From a virus, in the IMG/VR virus record IMGVR_UViG_3300022744_000036, positions 1 through 53,851 of that record: a DNA stretch of 53,851 bases; one strand, given 5' to 3'. This document shows positions 33,015-40,744 of the stretch, piece by piece; positions within the stretch are counted from its first letter, which is position 1, and each line of letters starts with the position of its first letter. Position numbers and translations under genes: made by a program. Under the pieces are notes generated by a model. It worked only from the letters and a program-made list of their open reading frames with translations. It did no database searches and had not been told where the DNA came from.

Positions 33015-34415
33015 TCACACAGATGTGACGGTTTCCCAACCCGACGCGCCGCCGATGCGGAGCTTGTCGAGGTCGGTGTTGAAGTAGCTCGACCCGTTGG
33101 CCCACGATGGTTCGGTCGCGTTCGTGAATTGGCCGTGCGCCGTGGTGCCAGTGGCGATCAAGTTTCGGAGCTTCAGGTCGCGGTAAGTGCCGGCGGTGCC
33201 GGAGTTGATTTCCAGTACCCCGGCCGCGCTCCGCGAAAATCCAACGTCTTGGCTCCCGTAGGCCTCCGATGTGCTGCTGCTCCACGCGACCGCACCGCCC
33301 GCGATCAGCCCGATGCCAAATCCGGTGGACACTCCCTGCAGCGTCCCGATTCGCACTGCGCTGGAATTTGCGCCCGTGACAGTGTTGACTCCGCACGTTG
33401 CGTAAAAGCCGCTCGATCGCATCCCGCCACCGGGGTAGGTGGGCGTCGCACCGACGTGATACAGGACTCCATATTGACCTGAGATCAGCGCAGAGTACGT
33501 GCCGTCTGATGTGGCGCCAAATTCGACGGCTTTGTCAGCGTCAGTGAATGCGGTGGAGCTGGTAGCAACCGTCTTCAATTGCAGGTTGCCGGTGGCGGTC
33601 AGGTTTCTGAGCTTGATGTCGCGGAAGCTGCCTGCCGTGCCATTGTTGATCTCGACAACGCCGGCTGCGTTGCGATCGACACCCAGGTCCAACACGGTAT
33701 TTGCAGTGCCGAATAGTGCAAGGCCGGCAGCATGCATGTGGTAATAGGCCGATGAGTTGCGGACGGCAACACCGGCCGGGCCGGCGATCTTGTCCATGAT
33801 GCCGTAGGTCTGGTTCGCCGGGGCGAACATCTCGGCGCCGATCGGTACCCATGTAACCGAGTTAGCGTCGGTCGCGCGAACCCGTCCGCTGCCATATGTG
33901 AGTGCCGCCGACGATCCGAGCTTGACGCCGCTACTGGCGGTGACATACCCGCCGAACGCCACGTCCGCCCCCGACACGCTCGACCCCGACACCGCACCCA
34001 TAGCCGACCCGCTGGATCGGTACTGCAGTTCGGTGCCGGTGCCGGCTGGCGATGCCCCGCCGCTGACGGTCAAGTCACCAGACCCCAGCACGCTGGACCC
34101 GTTGATGGTCTTGATGTTCGTGCCGCTGACCAGCGCGTCCTGCTTGGCGTTGGTGGCCAGGGCCGCCCAGGCGGTCAGGTTGGCGCTTGCCGCCTGGAAC
34201 ACCGACCCAAGGGCGGTCTTCAGGTTGGCCCAAGTGAGCTTCTTGCCCGCGCCGGAGGCGGCGCTATCGGAGATGGGCAAGCTGTCTGCATCGACCGGGG
34301 TAGTCTTGGCCGTCAGAGCCGCAGTGGACGTGCCGATGTCTTGCACCGCCGAGTTGGCTTTGGCGACCGCAGCGTCAACCTGCGCGCCTGTGTACGAGCT
34401 GTTGTAGTCAGGCAT
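33015..34415 (-). CDS. Tail fibre protein, about 466 aa
   Basis: The product is Ser/Thr/Gly/Ala-rich and beta-structured. It begins with an attachment-type N-terminus (DYNSSYTGAQVDAAVAKANS), continues with ANLTAWAALATNAKQDALVS and INGSSVLGSGDLTVSGG, typical of phage fibres, and contains two copies of a module, AGVVEINNGTAGSFRDIKL and AGVLEINSGTAGTYRDLKL. It ends in a short ANGSSYFNTDLDKLRIG tip. ATG 34415 overlaps the stop of the 53-aa gene (ATGA); AAGGTG lies just upstream. A second, larger fibre is encoded at 17063-21154. Confidence 0.75.
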   Translation of the reverse strand: MPDYNSSYTGAQVDAAVAKANSAVQDIGTSTAALTAKTTPVDADSLPISDSAASGAGKKLTWANLKTALGSVFQAASANLTAWAALATNAKQDALVSGTNIKTINGSSVLGSGDLTVSGGASPAGTGTELQYRSSGSAMGAVSGSSVSGADVAFGGYVTASSGVKLGSSAALTYGSGRVRATDANSVTWVPIGAEMFAPANQTYGIMDKIAGPAGVAVRNSSAYYHMHAAGLALFGTANTVLDLGVDRNAAGVVEINNGTAGSFRDIKLRNLTATGNLQLKTVATSSTAFTDADKAVEFGATSDGTYSALISGQYGVLYHVGATPTYPGGGMRSSGFYATCGVNTVTGANSSAVRIGTLQGVSTGFGIGLIAGGAVAWSSSTSEAYGSQDVGFSRSAAGVLEINSGTAGTYRDLKLRNLIATGTTAHGQFTNATEPSWANGSSYFNTDLDKLRIGGASGWETVTSV

Positions 34416-34576
34416 CACCGCACCTTGAAGTTGTTGCCGTCACTGGTGACGAAGTTCTTCCCGTCCGAGGTCTTGAACTGGTACCAGACCAGGGGGCCGA
34501 GGTTGTAGGCCGCCTCGCGCACCGTGCGCAGCACGGGCAGGAACGGCGAGCGCAGCGCTGCGAGGAACTGGCTCAT
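34415..34576 (-). CDS. Small late protein, 53 aa
   Basis: This short gene fits exactly between its neighbours: its stop overlaps the fibre start as ATGA, and its ATG (34576) lies four bases after the 90-aa gene's stop. The product has a helical start (MSQFLAALRSPFLPVLRTV) and a duplicated end motif (TSDGKNFVTSDGNNF). Tight packing and the in-frame start argue for a real gene; function is unknown. It may be an accessory part of the fibre. Confidence 0.65.
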   Translation of the reverse strand: MSQFLAALRSPFLPVLRTVREAAYNLGPLVWYQFKTSDGKNFVTSDGNNFKVR

Positions 34577-34579
34577 GGC

Positions 34580-34852
34580 TCAGTTCTGGTCGACCCCGTA
34601 GGCCGTGCCCAGGGGGTTACGCACCACGCGGAACGTGCCGGCAGCGGCCAGCACTTTGATGGGCTCCTGGTCCGTCAGGCGCCCGATGGTGTAGTAGTTG
34701 CCGTCAGCCGACTTGGCCTGGATGTCGGCGTTGGCCCCCTGCGGAATCTGCGCGGTGGCAGACTTGAGCAGCAGGGTAGCAGAGGACCCAGCGGAGACAG
34801 TGATGTCCGCCGAATTGGCCAGGGTCGTTCCGGAAGAAATCAGCTCGGCCAT
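34580..34852 (-). CDS. Small beta-rich structural protein, 90 aa
   Basis: The sequence alternates Ser/Thr/Ala-rich strands (LANSADITVSAGSSATLLL, ADGNYYTIGRLTDQEPIKV and GTFRVVRNPLG), which suggests a small beta-sandwich such as a decoration or head-completion protein. It follows the large terminase gene and starts after TTGGAGGCCCC, a good ribosome-binding site. A CTAACCTGTTAG dyad lies in its leader, 3 bp after a CATAAT hexamer. Confidence 0.7.
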   Translation of the reverse strand: MAELISSGTTLANSADITVSAGSSATLLLKSATAQIPQGANADIQAKSADGNYYTIGRLTDQEPIKVLAAAGTFRVVRNPLGTAYGVDQN

Positions 34853-34866
34853 GGGGCCTCCAAGGA

Positions 34867-34878
34867 CTAACAGGTTAG
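34867..34878 (-). promoter_or_regulatory. CTAACCTGTTAG dyad in the leader of the 90-aa gene
   Basis: On the minus strand the dyad lies 3 bp downstream of CATAAT (34887-34882), so it would cover the transcription start if that hexamer is a -10. The matching -35 (TGCGCC) is poor, so the promoter is weak or needs an activator. Confidence 0.5.
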
Positions 34879-34914
34879 CGTATTATGCACCGCTTCCGTA
34901 AGTGGGCGCAAACT

Positions 34915-36351
34915 TCAGGCGTAGACGTACCGCGAGGCCACCACTTTGCGCGCTTGCTGCCGGCCGTACCAGGGCCCCTCGATCTGCGTGTTGACGTGCA
35001 GCGCCAGGTACTGGACGGAGTCCCCGCAGTGGGAGTAGTGGTTCTTCTCGATGGTGGCCTGCATCAGGCCGCTGGTGGTGCGCTTGTAGCGGTGCCCCCA
35101 CTCCAGGGTGTTGGCGACATGGGTGCATTCGGGGTCGACCAGGAACGCGGCCGCGCCGTCGATCTGCCGGGTCAGCAGGCCCTCCACGGCCTGGATGCGC
35201 CGCTCGGGGTCGTTGGTGGATGCCTTGACCACCTTGTAGCCGCGCTGCTGCACCGCCTGCGCGATGGTTTTCTCGTCGACCTGTGAGCGGGCGAAGCACG
35301 CCGGGTCCAGCACGAACACGATATTCTCCGACCGGAACTGGGGGAACTTGGCCCGCAGCTTTGGGATGAGCAGCCTGTCGAGGAACGTCTCCACGCCCAT
35401 GGTCTCGCCCTCGGGGACGTATGCCTCGGCGAGGATGTTGACCCGCCCCCGCGCGTCCTGCTGGCCCACCGTGGCCGCCGCCGTGAGCCCGTTGTCCATC
35501 CCCACAATGAGGGGGTGCAGGGTCTGCATGATGGCGTTGAGCGGGGTCTTGGAGACGTGGAACGACTTCTTGAACGTCCCCTTGTAGATGGGCTGCCCCA
35601 GGTCCCCGGCGCCGAACTGGTTCTTGAGGTAGACGTTGATCCAGTCCTCGCTCTTGCCCGACACGAGGTTCTCGTAGTAGTCGGGCGCCAGGTTCTCCAG
35701 GTTCTCGGCGTCCGCGTTGAGTGACCCGTCGTCCAGCAGCGCTGCGGGCTGGATAAACGCCTCCACGCCCTTCTCTGTGCCCGTCATCAGGCCGTGCCAG
35801 AAGCCCCCCACCGGGGGCGGGTTCATCGAGCAGATGACGCCGGGGTAGGTCACGCCCCCAGCGATGCGTGACGGGTAGCGGTTGACCCGGCCCTGCAGGC
35901 CAGAGAAGACCTCGGGGTCCACCTCGCGGGCCTCCTCCACCCACGCCGCGCTGGCCTCCAGGGACAGTAGGCGCCGCACGTCCTCCGGGGTGTCGGCCGC
36001 CATCAGCATGAACTCGCTGTGCACCACCGTGTCGTCGGGCAGGCGGAATTTGGCTTCGAACACGTTCTCCGACAGCCGCCACTGGCCCATCGTCCCGCCC
36101 GTCATCGTGACGAACCAGGTGTCGATCAGGGGCTTGACCGTCGACTTGAGCTGCGCCACCGTGTTGCGCAGGATGATGAACTTGGTGCGCCGCACCCCGT
36201 TGAACGGCGACTGACCAACCGCACGCTGCAGCAGGTCCATGAGGGCCACGGTCGACTTGCCGCCACCCACGGGCCCCATGATGAGCTTGATGAAGGCCCT
36301 GGAGTTCAGGAACCTCTGGCCCGTTGCGCCGGCCTTGTAGTCGAGCGACAT
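34915..36351 (-). CDS. terL: Terminase large subunit, 478 aa
   Basis: This is the packaging motor. The ATPase domain has Walker A GPVGGGKST at residues 26-34, an adenine-binding or coupling region RTKFIILRNTVAQLKST, and a Walker B-like LEASAAWVEEAREVD. The nuclease domain shows the expected acidic residues in LIVGMDNGLTAAATVG, ENIVFVLDPACFA and NHYSHCGDSVQYLALHV. Length is typical of podoviral TerL. It overlaps the probable small subunit by one codon (ATGA). The nearest end of the late operon to the divergent region is here, as is common in such phages. Confidence 0.92.
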   Translation of the reverse strand: MSLDYKAGATGQRFLNSRAFIKLIMGPVGGGKSTVALMDLLQRAVGQSPFNGVRRTKFIILRNTVAQLKSTVKPLIDTWFVTMTGGTMGQWRLSENVFEAKFRLPDDTVVHSEFMLMAADTPEDVRRLLSLEASAAWVEEAREVDPEVFSGLQGRVNRYPSRIAGGVTYPGVICSMNPPPVGGFWHGLMTGTEKGVEAFIQPAALLDDGSLNADAENLENLAPDYYENLVSGKSEDWINVYLKNQFGAGDLGQPIYKGTFKKSFHVSKTPLNAIMQTLHPLIVGMDNGLTAAATVGQQDARGRVNILAEAYVPEGETMGVETFLDRLLIPKLRAKFPQFRSENIVFVLDPACFARSQVDEKTIAQAVQQRGYKVVKASTNDPERRIQAVEGLLTRQIDGAAAFLVDPECTHVANTLEWGHRYKRTTSGLMQATIEKNHYSHCGDSVQYLALHVNTQIEGPWYGRQQARKVVASRYVYA

Positions 36352-36692
36352 CAGTCGAGGTCCAGATCGGCGTTCACCGCCACGTTGGCCAGCAGTGCGG
36401 GAGTGGGCTCAAGCAGCACCGTTTGCGTGGAATTCTCCCCCACGGCGGTCATCTGCATCGCCCCTCCGTTATGGAACGTAATGTTGAACACCGGCAGTGC
36501 GGCGTTGGCGTCCTGCTTCTTCTCGGTCTCAAGGCCGAGCGCCCGGATCGCCAGCTCCACCGCTTTGCGCTTGTCGTCCACGGTGCCATCGGTGCGCAAG
36601 GAGTCGAGGTAGTCCACCAGCAGGCTGGCAGCCGTCTCCTCCAGCGAGTCGAGGAACGCTTCCTTGAAGGCCTGGCGGGTCTGCGCGGACAT
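36351..36692 (-). CDS. Probable terminase small subunit, 113 aa
   Basis: The product has a helical N-terminal half (RQAFKEAFLDSLEETAASLL and DKRKAVELAIRALGLE) and a beta-rich C-terminal tail, and it lies immediately before TerL with an ATGA overlap. Size and position fit a small terminase subunit that recognises the packaging site, but no typical helix-turn-helix is obvious. There is no good ribosome-binding site before ATG 36692, so the start may need revision. Confidence 0.65.
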   Translation of the reverse strand: MSAQTRQAFKEAFLDSLEETAASLLVDYLDSLRTDGTVDDKRKAVELAIRALGLETEKKQDANAALPVFNITFHNGGAMQMTAVGENSTQTVLLEPTPALLANVAVNADLDLD

Positions 36693-36719
36693 CGGTAGGG
36701 GTGGAGGTGGTGCGCGGCG

Positions 36720-36884
36720 TCAGCAGGCGCGCTTGGAGCGCGTAGCCGGCACCTTGCCTGCGGGCTTGGCCTGACGGCGGTCGTAGGCTTCCTCGCGGGC
36801 GGACCCCTCCTTCATCGAGCGGGACTCGACATCGCGCTTGGAGCGCTCGAAGGACTTGGGGGTGGAGGGGGGTTTGCGGTTCAT
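36720..36884 (-). CDS. Small basic protein at the head of the late operon, 54 aa
   Basis: A short reading frame encodes a strongly basic product (KSFERSKRDVESRSMKEGSA and EEAYDRRQAKPAGK), without hydrophobic segments. Similar small basic proteins with an SKRDVES/KEGS pattern occur near terminase genes of other phages, as I recall. It would be the first gene of the late transcript. No clear ribosome-binding site is seen before the ATG, which limits confidence. Confidence 0.5.
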   Translation of the reverse strand: MNRKPPSTPKSFERSKRDVESRSMKEGSAREEAYDRRQAKPAGKVPATRSKRAC

Positions 36885-37433
36885 GGCGCGATGTTAGCGT
36901 GGATGGGCGTTCGCGGCAAGTTAGTGCTTGACGGGCTGAGCGGTTAGGGTGTTAAATATTTAACACGTCCGTGAAAACTGACTGGCCGTGGAGACCGGGT
37001 GATTAAGGGCTGGGGGCGGGGCTAGATCCGCGTGCCCACTCCCCCCGGTCCCCGGGACCCCCAAGGCCCGGCCAGGTTGACGCGGCCCTATAGGTAAGGG
37101 CGCTGATCGTAGCACCCCCAGAGCACGATGAAAGGCCCGTTAGGCTCAGTGCGTTAGCGCCCGGTCCGTAGACTGCGCGCGGCCCGCTGCAAAGCCCGAC
37201 GTTCCCGGAGTGGTCGGTCATTAACAATTCAGTTCCGGCGTCAGTACCCGCGAGGGGAAATGGGCCGGCGCATGTTAGGGCATGCGTGAGCTAATCCCTA
37301 CGTCCAAACCATTCCGCGCGCCTAACCCGCAAGGCACGGCGCAAAGGGCCTAGCAAACCCTTGGGATGGCTTTGGAGGATGCATTGCCTTGCAGTGTCTC
37401 CTTTGAAGCCCATTCACTCACTTAGGACTGACC
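36885..37433. promoter_or_regulatory. Divergent intergenic region between late and early operons
   Basis: This 549-base region separates minus-strand late genes from plus-strand early genes. It has an AT-rich core at 36949-36966, several CTAAC/GTTAG half-sites (around 36919, 36943, 37137 and 37149), a TTGACG (36928-36933) that could pair with TTAAAT about 18 bp downstream for plus-strand transcription, and GC-rich stretches without convincing genes. The 74-codon minus-strand frame inside it has no support. A packaging site or regulatory hub is plausible. I see no tRNA. Confidence 0.6.
36949..36966. repeat. 18-bp perfect palindrome GTGTTAAATATTTAACAC
   Basis: The palindrome is the most AT-rich spot between the two operons and is made of the same GTTA/TAAC half-sites as the 12-bp dyads, but with a wider ATTTAAAT-like centre. 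It could be an operator controlling both directions or part of a replication or packaging signal. Confidence 0.65.
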
Positions 37434-37871
37434 ATGACCACCGAAATTTCCACCGTTTCTTTCGCCGACGTCGCCACCGTGCTCAGCACGACGAACAAGG
37501 CCGGCTCCCGCGTGTCCTTCGAGGCCTCGATCGCCTTCGCGTCCAAGGACTCCCGGCTGATGCTGTCGGCCAAGACCTACGCGATCGCCGTCGAACACGG
37601 CCGCTACGCCGGCCTGATCCGCGATGCCCTCGATGCGGGCCTGATGACGAAGGACGCCGCCGGCATCGTCGCCGACATGCTCGGCGCGGCCCGCAACCCC
37701 TCCAAGGAAGTGACCGTCAGCGTATGCAACGTCATTCTTGGCCGCGTCGCTGGCAAGGCGCTCAAGGGTAAGAAGGCTTTCTATGCCGACCTGATCCGCC
37801 GCCTATACGACAGCTTGACCGGCACGCACACCCCCGCCAGCACCGACGTGGTGGAAACCGCCCAAACCTGA
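37434..37871 (+). CDS. First early gene, hypothetical 145 aa
   Basis: The product is helical and Ala-rich (SRVSFEASIAFASKDSRLML, AGLIRDALDAGLMTKDAAG, KAFYADLIRRLYDSLTG), without membrane spans, and I do not recognise it. It is the first plus-strand gene after the divergent region. Its leader CATTCACTCACTTAGGACTGACC contains the CATTCACTCACT element seen before other early genes and a weak AGGA. An early host-takeover role is possible from position alone. Confidence 0.75.
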   Translation: MTTEISTVSFADVATVLSTTNKAGSRVSFEASIAFASKDSRLMLSAKTYAIAVEHGRYAGLIRDALDAGLMTKDAAGIVADMLGAARNPSKEVTVSVCNVILGRVAGKALKGKKAFYADLIRRLYDSLTGTHTPASTDVVETAQT

Positions 37872-37960
37872 CCGAGAGCCCAGCCTATGCCCTTCACGGG
37901 GCATGGAGTGCGCTTTCTGCACCGTGTTAGGGGGCGCCGAGCCCCCGTTAGCCCGCACTC

Positions 37961-38480
37961 CCATAGAACACGGGTGTTTTCGGGGGTGTGTTCTATGGCG
38001 AGATTTCACAATCCGGAAAATAGGGGTGTGCTGCATGTGATCTATGGGTGTTTTCGGGGTGTTTTTCTATCTATCTATCTATCTAATAAAGAACAATAGA
38101 ACACATAGAACACATAAAACACATCAAAAAAAAATCAATTTCGCGTAAACGTTTTGGAAATTACAGAACCTTACACCCCCTGACCCCTAGTAGGGGTGTG
38201 GTGTACTGCGATTTCCTTTATTGAGATTGATTTTTTTTACCTGTGTTTTATGTGCGTATTGTGTTTTAAAGCCCGTGCTTATTGTGTTTTATGGGAGCAC
38301 ACCTGTGCTCTATGGCGACACTCCCCTGTGCACCAAGTCCCCCATAGATCACTGTCCGCACAATAAAGCACAACGCGACACATCTAGCACAATAGATCAC
38401 TGTCCGCACGGTTGTGCTCGAATAAAACACAATACCGTACATATAGCACGCCTGTGCCCCAATGCATCACATAAAACACA
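37961..38480. repeat. AT-rich iteron-like field, candidate replication origin
   Basis: About 15 copies of a 9-mer close to ATARANCAC lie here. Three are tandem at 38096-38122; inverted copies (GTGTTTTAT, GTGCTCTAT) dominate 38243-38313, and direct copies run from 38344 to 38479. Other features are an 11-bp inverted repeat CCATAGAACAC/GTGTTCTATGG at 37961-37998, an 18-bp direct repeat (ATAGATCACTGTCCGCAC) at 38344 and 38392, a TCTA x5 tract (38066-38085), and a short palindrome ACCCCTAGTAGGGGT (38183-38197). This is the only long AT-rich stretch in a GC-rich window and has no convincing gene. An origin or a major regulator-binding region is inferred. Confidence 0.7.
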
Positions 38481-38594
38481 GGCGACCGAGCCCCCCCCGG
38501 CCCGCGACGCCCTCACTCCCTACAGCCCTGCCGGATGGTGCCTAAAAAATAGGCACCTGTGCCGCACGAACGTGTCGGCCTATCCGGGAGCGTT

Positions 38595-38610
38595 GTTAGC
38601 GCCCGCTAAC
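38595..38610. repeat. Inverted repeat GTTAGCG-CC-CGCTAAC
   Basis: A perfect 7-2-7 inverted repeat with the half-sites in the opposite order to the common CTAAC..GTTAG dyad, just upstream of the 31-aa peptide gene. It may be an operator or a small hairpin in the leader. Confidence 0.5.
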
Positions 38611-38644
38611 TTTGCCCCATTCACTCACTAACTGGAGTCCTGCG

Positions 38645-38740
38645 ATGCCTGCCATCCTGCCTTCCCACGCGCGGTACCCGTACCGCATCCTGCGGGCTGT
38701 GTTCGCCCGCATCCTGCGGGCTGTGTACCGCTGGCTCTGA
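38645..38740 (+). CDS. 31-aa cationic amphipathic peptide with internal duplication
   Basis: The ATG follows ACTGGAGTCCTGCG, and the leader has the CATTCACTCACTAACTGGAG element shared by several early genes. The peptide ends with YRILRAVFARILRAVYRWL, a duplicated RILRAV unit that would form a basic, membrane-binding amphipathic helix. The duplication is visible in the DNA as two copies of CGCATCCTGCGGGCTGTGT. It resembles antimicrobial or small toxin peptides in design. The good start site and leader argue that it is translated; the function is open. Confidence 0.6.
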   Translation: MPAILPSHARYPYRILRAVFARILRAVYRWL

Positions 38741-38783
38741 CCCGCCGCCACCCCATCAACCCCCTAACTGACTCACTCACACC

Positions 38784-40688
38784 ATGACGTTCTATCCTCC
38801 CCCCAACGCGGTGCCGGTGCGCGAGCGCACGCTGGCGTCCCATCCGGGACCGTCCTTCTGGTCGTACTCGGAGCATGGCGAGTACCTCTGCGTCGCGGTT
38901 GTCCCCCGCGAGGCGCAGACGGTTGTCGGCATCCCTGGCAGCCCCGCCGATTACTGGAAGCCGATCTACGCGGGCAACACCACCCACTACGCTGCTGCGT
39001 GCGCGGCTGCTGACGAGCACAGCGGCCTGCGCGGCCCCGGCGAACCCCGGCAGCTGGTCTACCTCAACATCTACGACCGCGACGGCCTGGGCGAATACAC
39101 CTACTACGACGCCGCCCGGACCGGGGCCCCGTCCATCCGCCTGGTGCGGGCGTGGGCTATAACCGCTCTCCGTTCGACCTTCCCGGGCGTCGGCCTCCGC
39201 GCACGGTTGCGCACGATCATCGAGGGTGGCGGCTTGGGCACTCCCCGCATCGGCCCGGTGCAATACCGCAACGTCATGGACGCCCGCAGCGCCATCGGCA
39301 CCTCGCTGTCCGACTGGATCAAGGAGTACCGGGACGCGGACGACAGCGAGGGCGCCAAGGAGGCCCTCCTGGAAACCCTGGTGTCCCTGGAAACCCAGCT
39401 CAACTGCCTCGACAAGGACCGAGACGAGATGAACGACCTGGCACGCACCGTGGCGAACAAGGTGGGCCTGCAGACCTGGGAGTGCCCGGTGTACTGTCAC
39501 TGCTGGCACTGGGAGATCAGCGACCGCACAACGTCGGTCGGGTCCCGGCCGGTCACCCGCTGGTGCTGGGACTGCGTGGGTAACCGGGCCGTGTGGGTCG
39601 AGGGGGAAGACCGCTACTACCCTGCCAGCGACGTGTACTTCTGGGACAGCGACGGCGAGTACCACCTGAACCCCGAGGAGGAGGAGGAGGAGGAGGAGGA
39701 GGAGGAGGAGGACAGCGACAACCCCGACCGCCTGCTGGACTACGGCGAAGACGCGCTGAGCCACCTCAGCATCGACAAGAGCGTGCACACGGCCCCCGAT
39801 GGCGACTTCCTGATGGGCATCGAGCTGGAGATGCAGCTGCCGGGAGAACCCAACCGCTACATTGAGGAGATGCGCGACAAGCTGCGTGGCCTGCACAGCA
39901 CGACGGCCGACCCGTGCAGCCACTACGCGGTGTTCAAGTACGACAGAAGTCTACCCACGTGTGGGGCCGAGATGGTCACCAGGCCCACCAGCCTGCTGCG
40001 CCATCATGCGGTCCTGCGCAAGTGGAGCGCCCCGAGCGGTACCTCGGCCTGGGACAACGGCCGGTGCGGTATGCATGTGCACATCGACAGCCGCGCGTTC
40101 ACGCCGCTGAGCCTGGGCAAGTTCGTGACGTTCATCAACCGCAGCGAGAACGCTGAGCTGATCCGCATGGTGGCGGGGCGTCACCCGGCGCAAGACCACC
40201 AGGCTGCGTCCTACTGCCAGGCCCTGGGGTACGAGTGCCTCACCACGCCAGCCAAGGCCAAGAACGGGGACACCGAGCGCCACCGCATGGTGAACCTGGA
40301 GAACCTCAAGCCCGGCGACTGCGAGCGGCTGCAAGTGAACCCAATGCGCTTCGGCGATGCCGGGACCGTGGAGCTGCGGATCTTCCGGGCGTCCCTCAAT
40401 AAGGAGCGCCTGCTGGCCCAGCTGGAGTTCACCCACGCCTCCGTGGTGTTCTGCCGCGACGCAAGCTGGAACGGGCTGACCGAGAAGGCGTTCGTCGACT
40501 GGCTCAAGCGCCCCGAGAACGCGCGCACCTACCCGGCCCTGGCCCTGTGGGTGGGGGCCCGCATCCGCCGGCCCCGCCGTGACATCCCCGCCCCGACACC
40601 CGAGCCCGCCACCGAGGAGAACACCAGCACGGCGCAGGCTTGGGCCGTGACGGCCACTGCAGACGACCGCTTCGCCCTCGCGGCTTGA
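38784..40688 (+). CDS. Amidoligase-family enzyme with Glu12 tract and Cys-rich segment
   Basis: The C-terminal part has the signature of the predicted COOH-NH2 ligase family related to glutamate-cysteine ligase and glutamine synthetase: MGIELEMQLPGE (near residue 344), CGAEMVTRPTS, CGMHVHIDSRAF (about 428-439) and RFGDAGTVELRIFRAS (about 522). These enzymes join carboxyl and amine groups with ATP. The N-terminal half is unfamiliar; it has a Cys/His-rich CPVYCHCWHW...CWDC segment near residue 235, and residues 298-309 are twelve Glu encoded by GAG repeats. The adjacent GATase gene could supply ammonia or process the product. No ribosome-binding site is evident; the leader is CTAACTGACTCACTCACACC. 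Substrate is unknown. Confidence 0.78.
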   Translation: MTFYPPPNAVPVRERTLASHPGPSFWSYSEHGEYLCVAVVPREAQTVVGIPGSPADYWKPIYAGNTTHYAAACAAADEHSGLRGPGEPRQLVYLNIYDRDGLGEYTYYDAARTGAPSIRLVRAWAITALRSTFPGVGLRARLRTIIEGGGLGTPRIGPVQYRNVMDARSAIGTSLSDWIKEYRDADDSEGAKEALLETLVSLETQLNCLDKDRDEMNDLARTVANKVGLQTWECPVYCHCWHWEISDRTTSVGSRPVTRWCWDCVGNRAVWVEGEDRYYPASDVYFWDSDGEYHLNPEEEEEEEEEEEEDSDNPDRLLDYGEDALSHLSIDKSVHTAPDGDFLMGIELEMQLPGEPNRYIEEMRDKLRGLHSTTADPCSHYAVFKYDRSLPTCGAEMVTRPTSLLRHHAVLRKWSAPSGTSAWDNGRCGMHVHIDSRAFTPLSLGKFVTFINRSENAELIRMVAGRHPAQDHQAASYCQALGYECLTTPAKAKNGDTERHRMVNLENLKPGDCERLQVNPMRFGDAGTVELRIFRASLNKERLLAQLEFTHASVVFCRDASWNGLTEKAFVDWLKRPENARTYPALALWVGARIRRPRRDIPAPTPEPATEENTSTAQAWAVTATADDRFALAA

Positions 40689-40713
40689 CACAATAACGTG
40701 TTAGCCTGCAAAC
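40685..40713 (+). promoter_or_regulatory. Promoter-like TTGACA with TAACGTGTTAG dyad before the GATase gene
   Basis: TTGACA (40685-40690) overlaps the amidoligase stop codon. ATAACGTGTTAG follows at 40693-40704 with the same 2-bp and 3-bp flanks as the 1531 promoter. The -10 (GCAAAC or CAAACT) is poor, so the site may need activation or be weak. Confidence 0.6.
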
Positions 40714-40744
40714 TACCATCAACTCACTCAATTAGGACAACATC

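Noticed and set aside
33015-34415. Diversity-generating retroelement targeting a fibre gene
   Set aside because: No reverse transcriptase gene and no template repeat resembling the fibre ends is seen.
37085-37096. CCCTATAGG resembling the core of a T7-type RNA polymerase promoter
   Set aside because: Only a short match, not repeated before other genes, and no phage RNA polymerase gene is visible; host-type promoters with dyads explain expression better.
37003-37227. Minus-strand 74-codon frame in the divergent region
   Set aside because: No start site and low-complexity Gly/Ser/Pro composition; more likely non-coding.
36885-37433. Search for a tRNA gene or CRISPR array in the non-coding regions
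   Set aside because: No cloverleaf with a CCA-type acceptor and no regularly spaced direct repeats with unique spacers; the repeats at 37961-38480 are short iterons, not CRISPR.
37887-38099. Plus-strand 70-codon frame after the first early gene
   Set aside because: Runs through the inverted repeat and TCTA tract, with composition unlike the neighbours; part of the candidate origin.
38221-38631. Plus-strand 136-codon frame in the AT-rich region
   Set aside because: Begins at a TTG with no ribosome-binding site, translates the repeat field (IDHCPH appears twice because of the DNA repeat) and has an odd Cys/His composition; the repeats explain it better.
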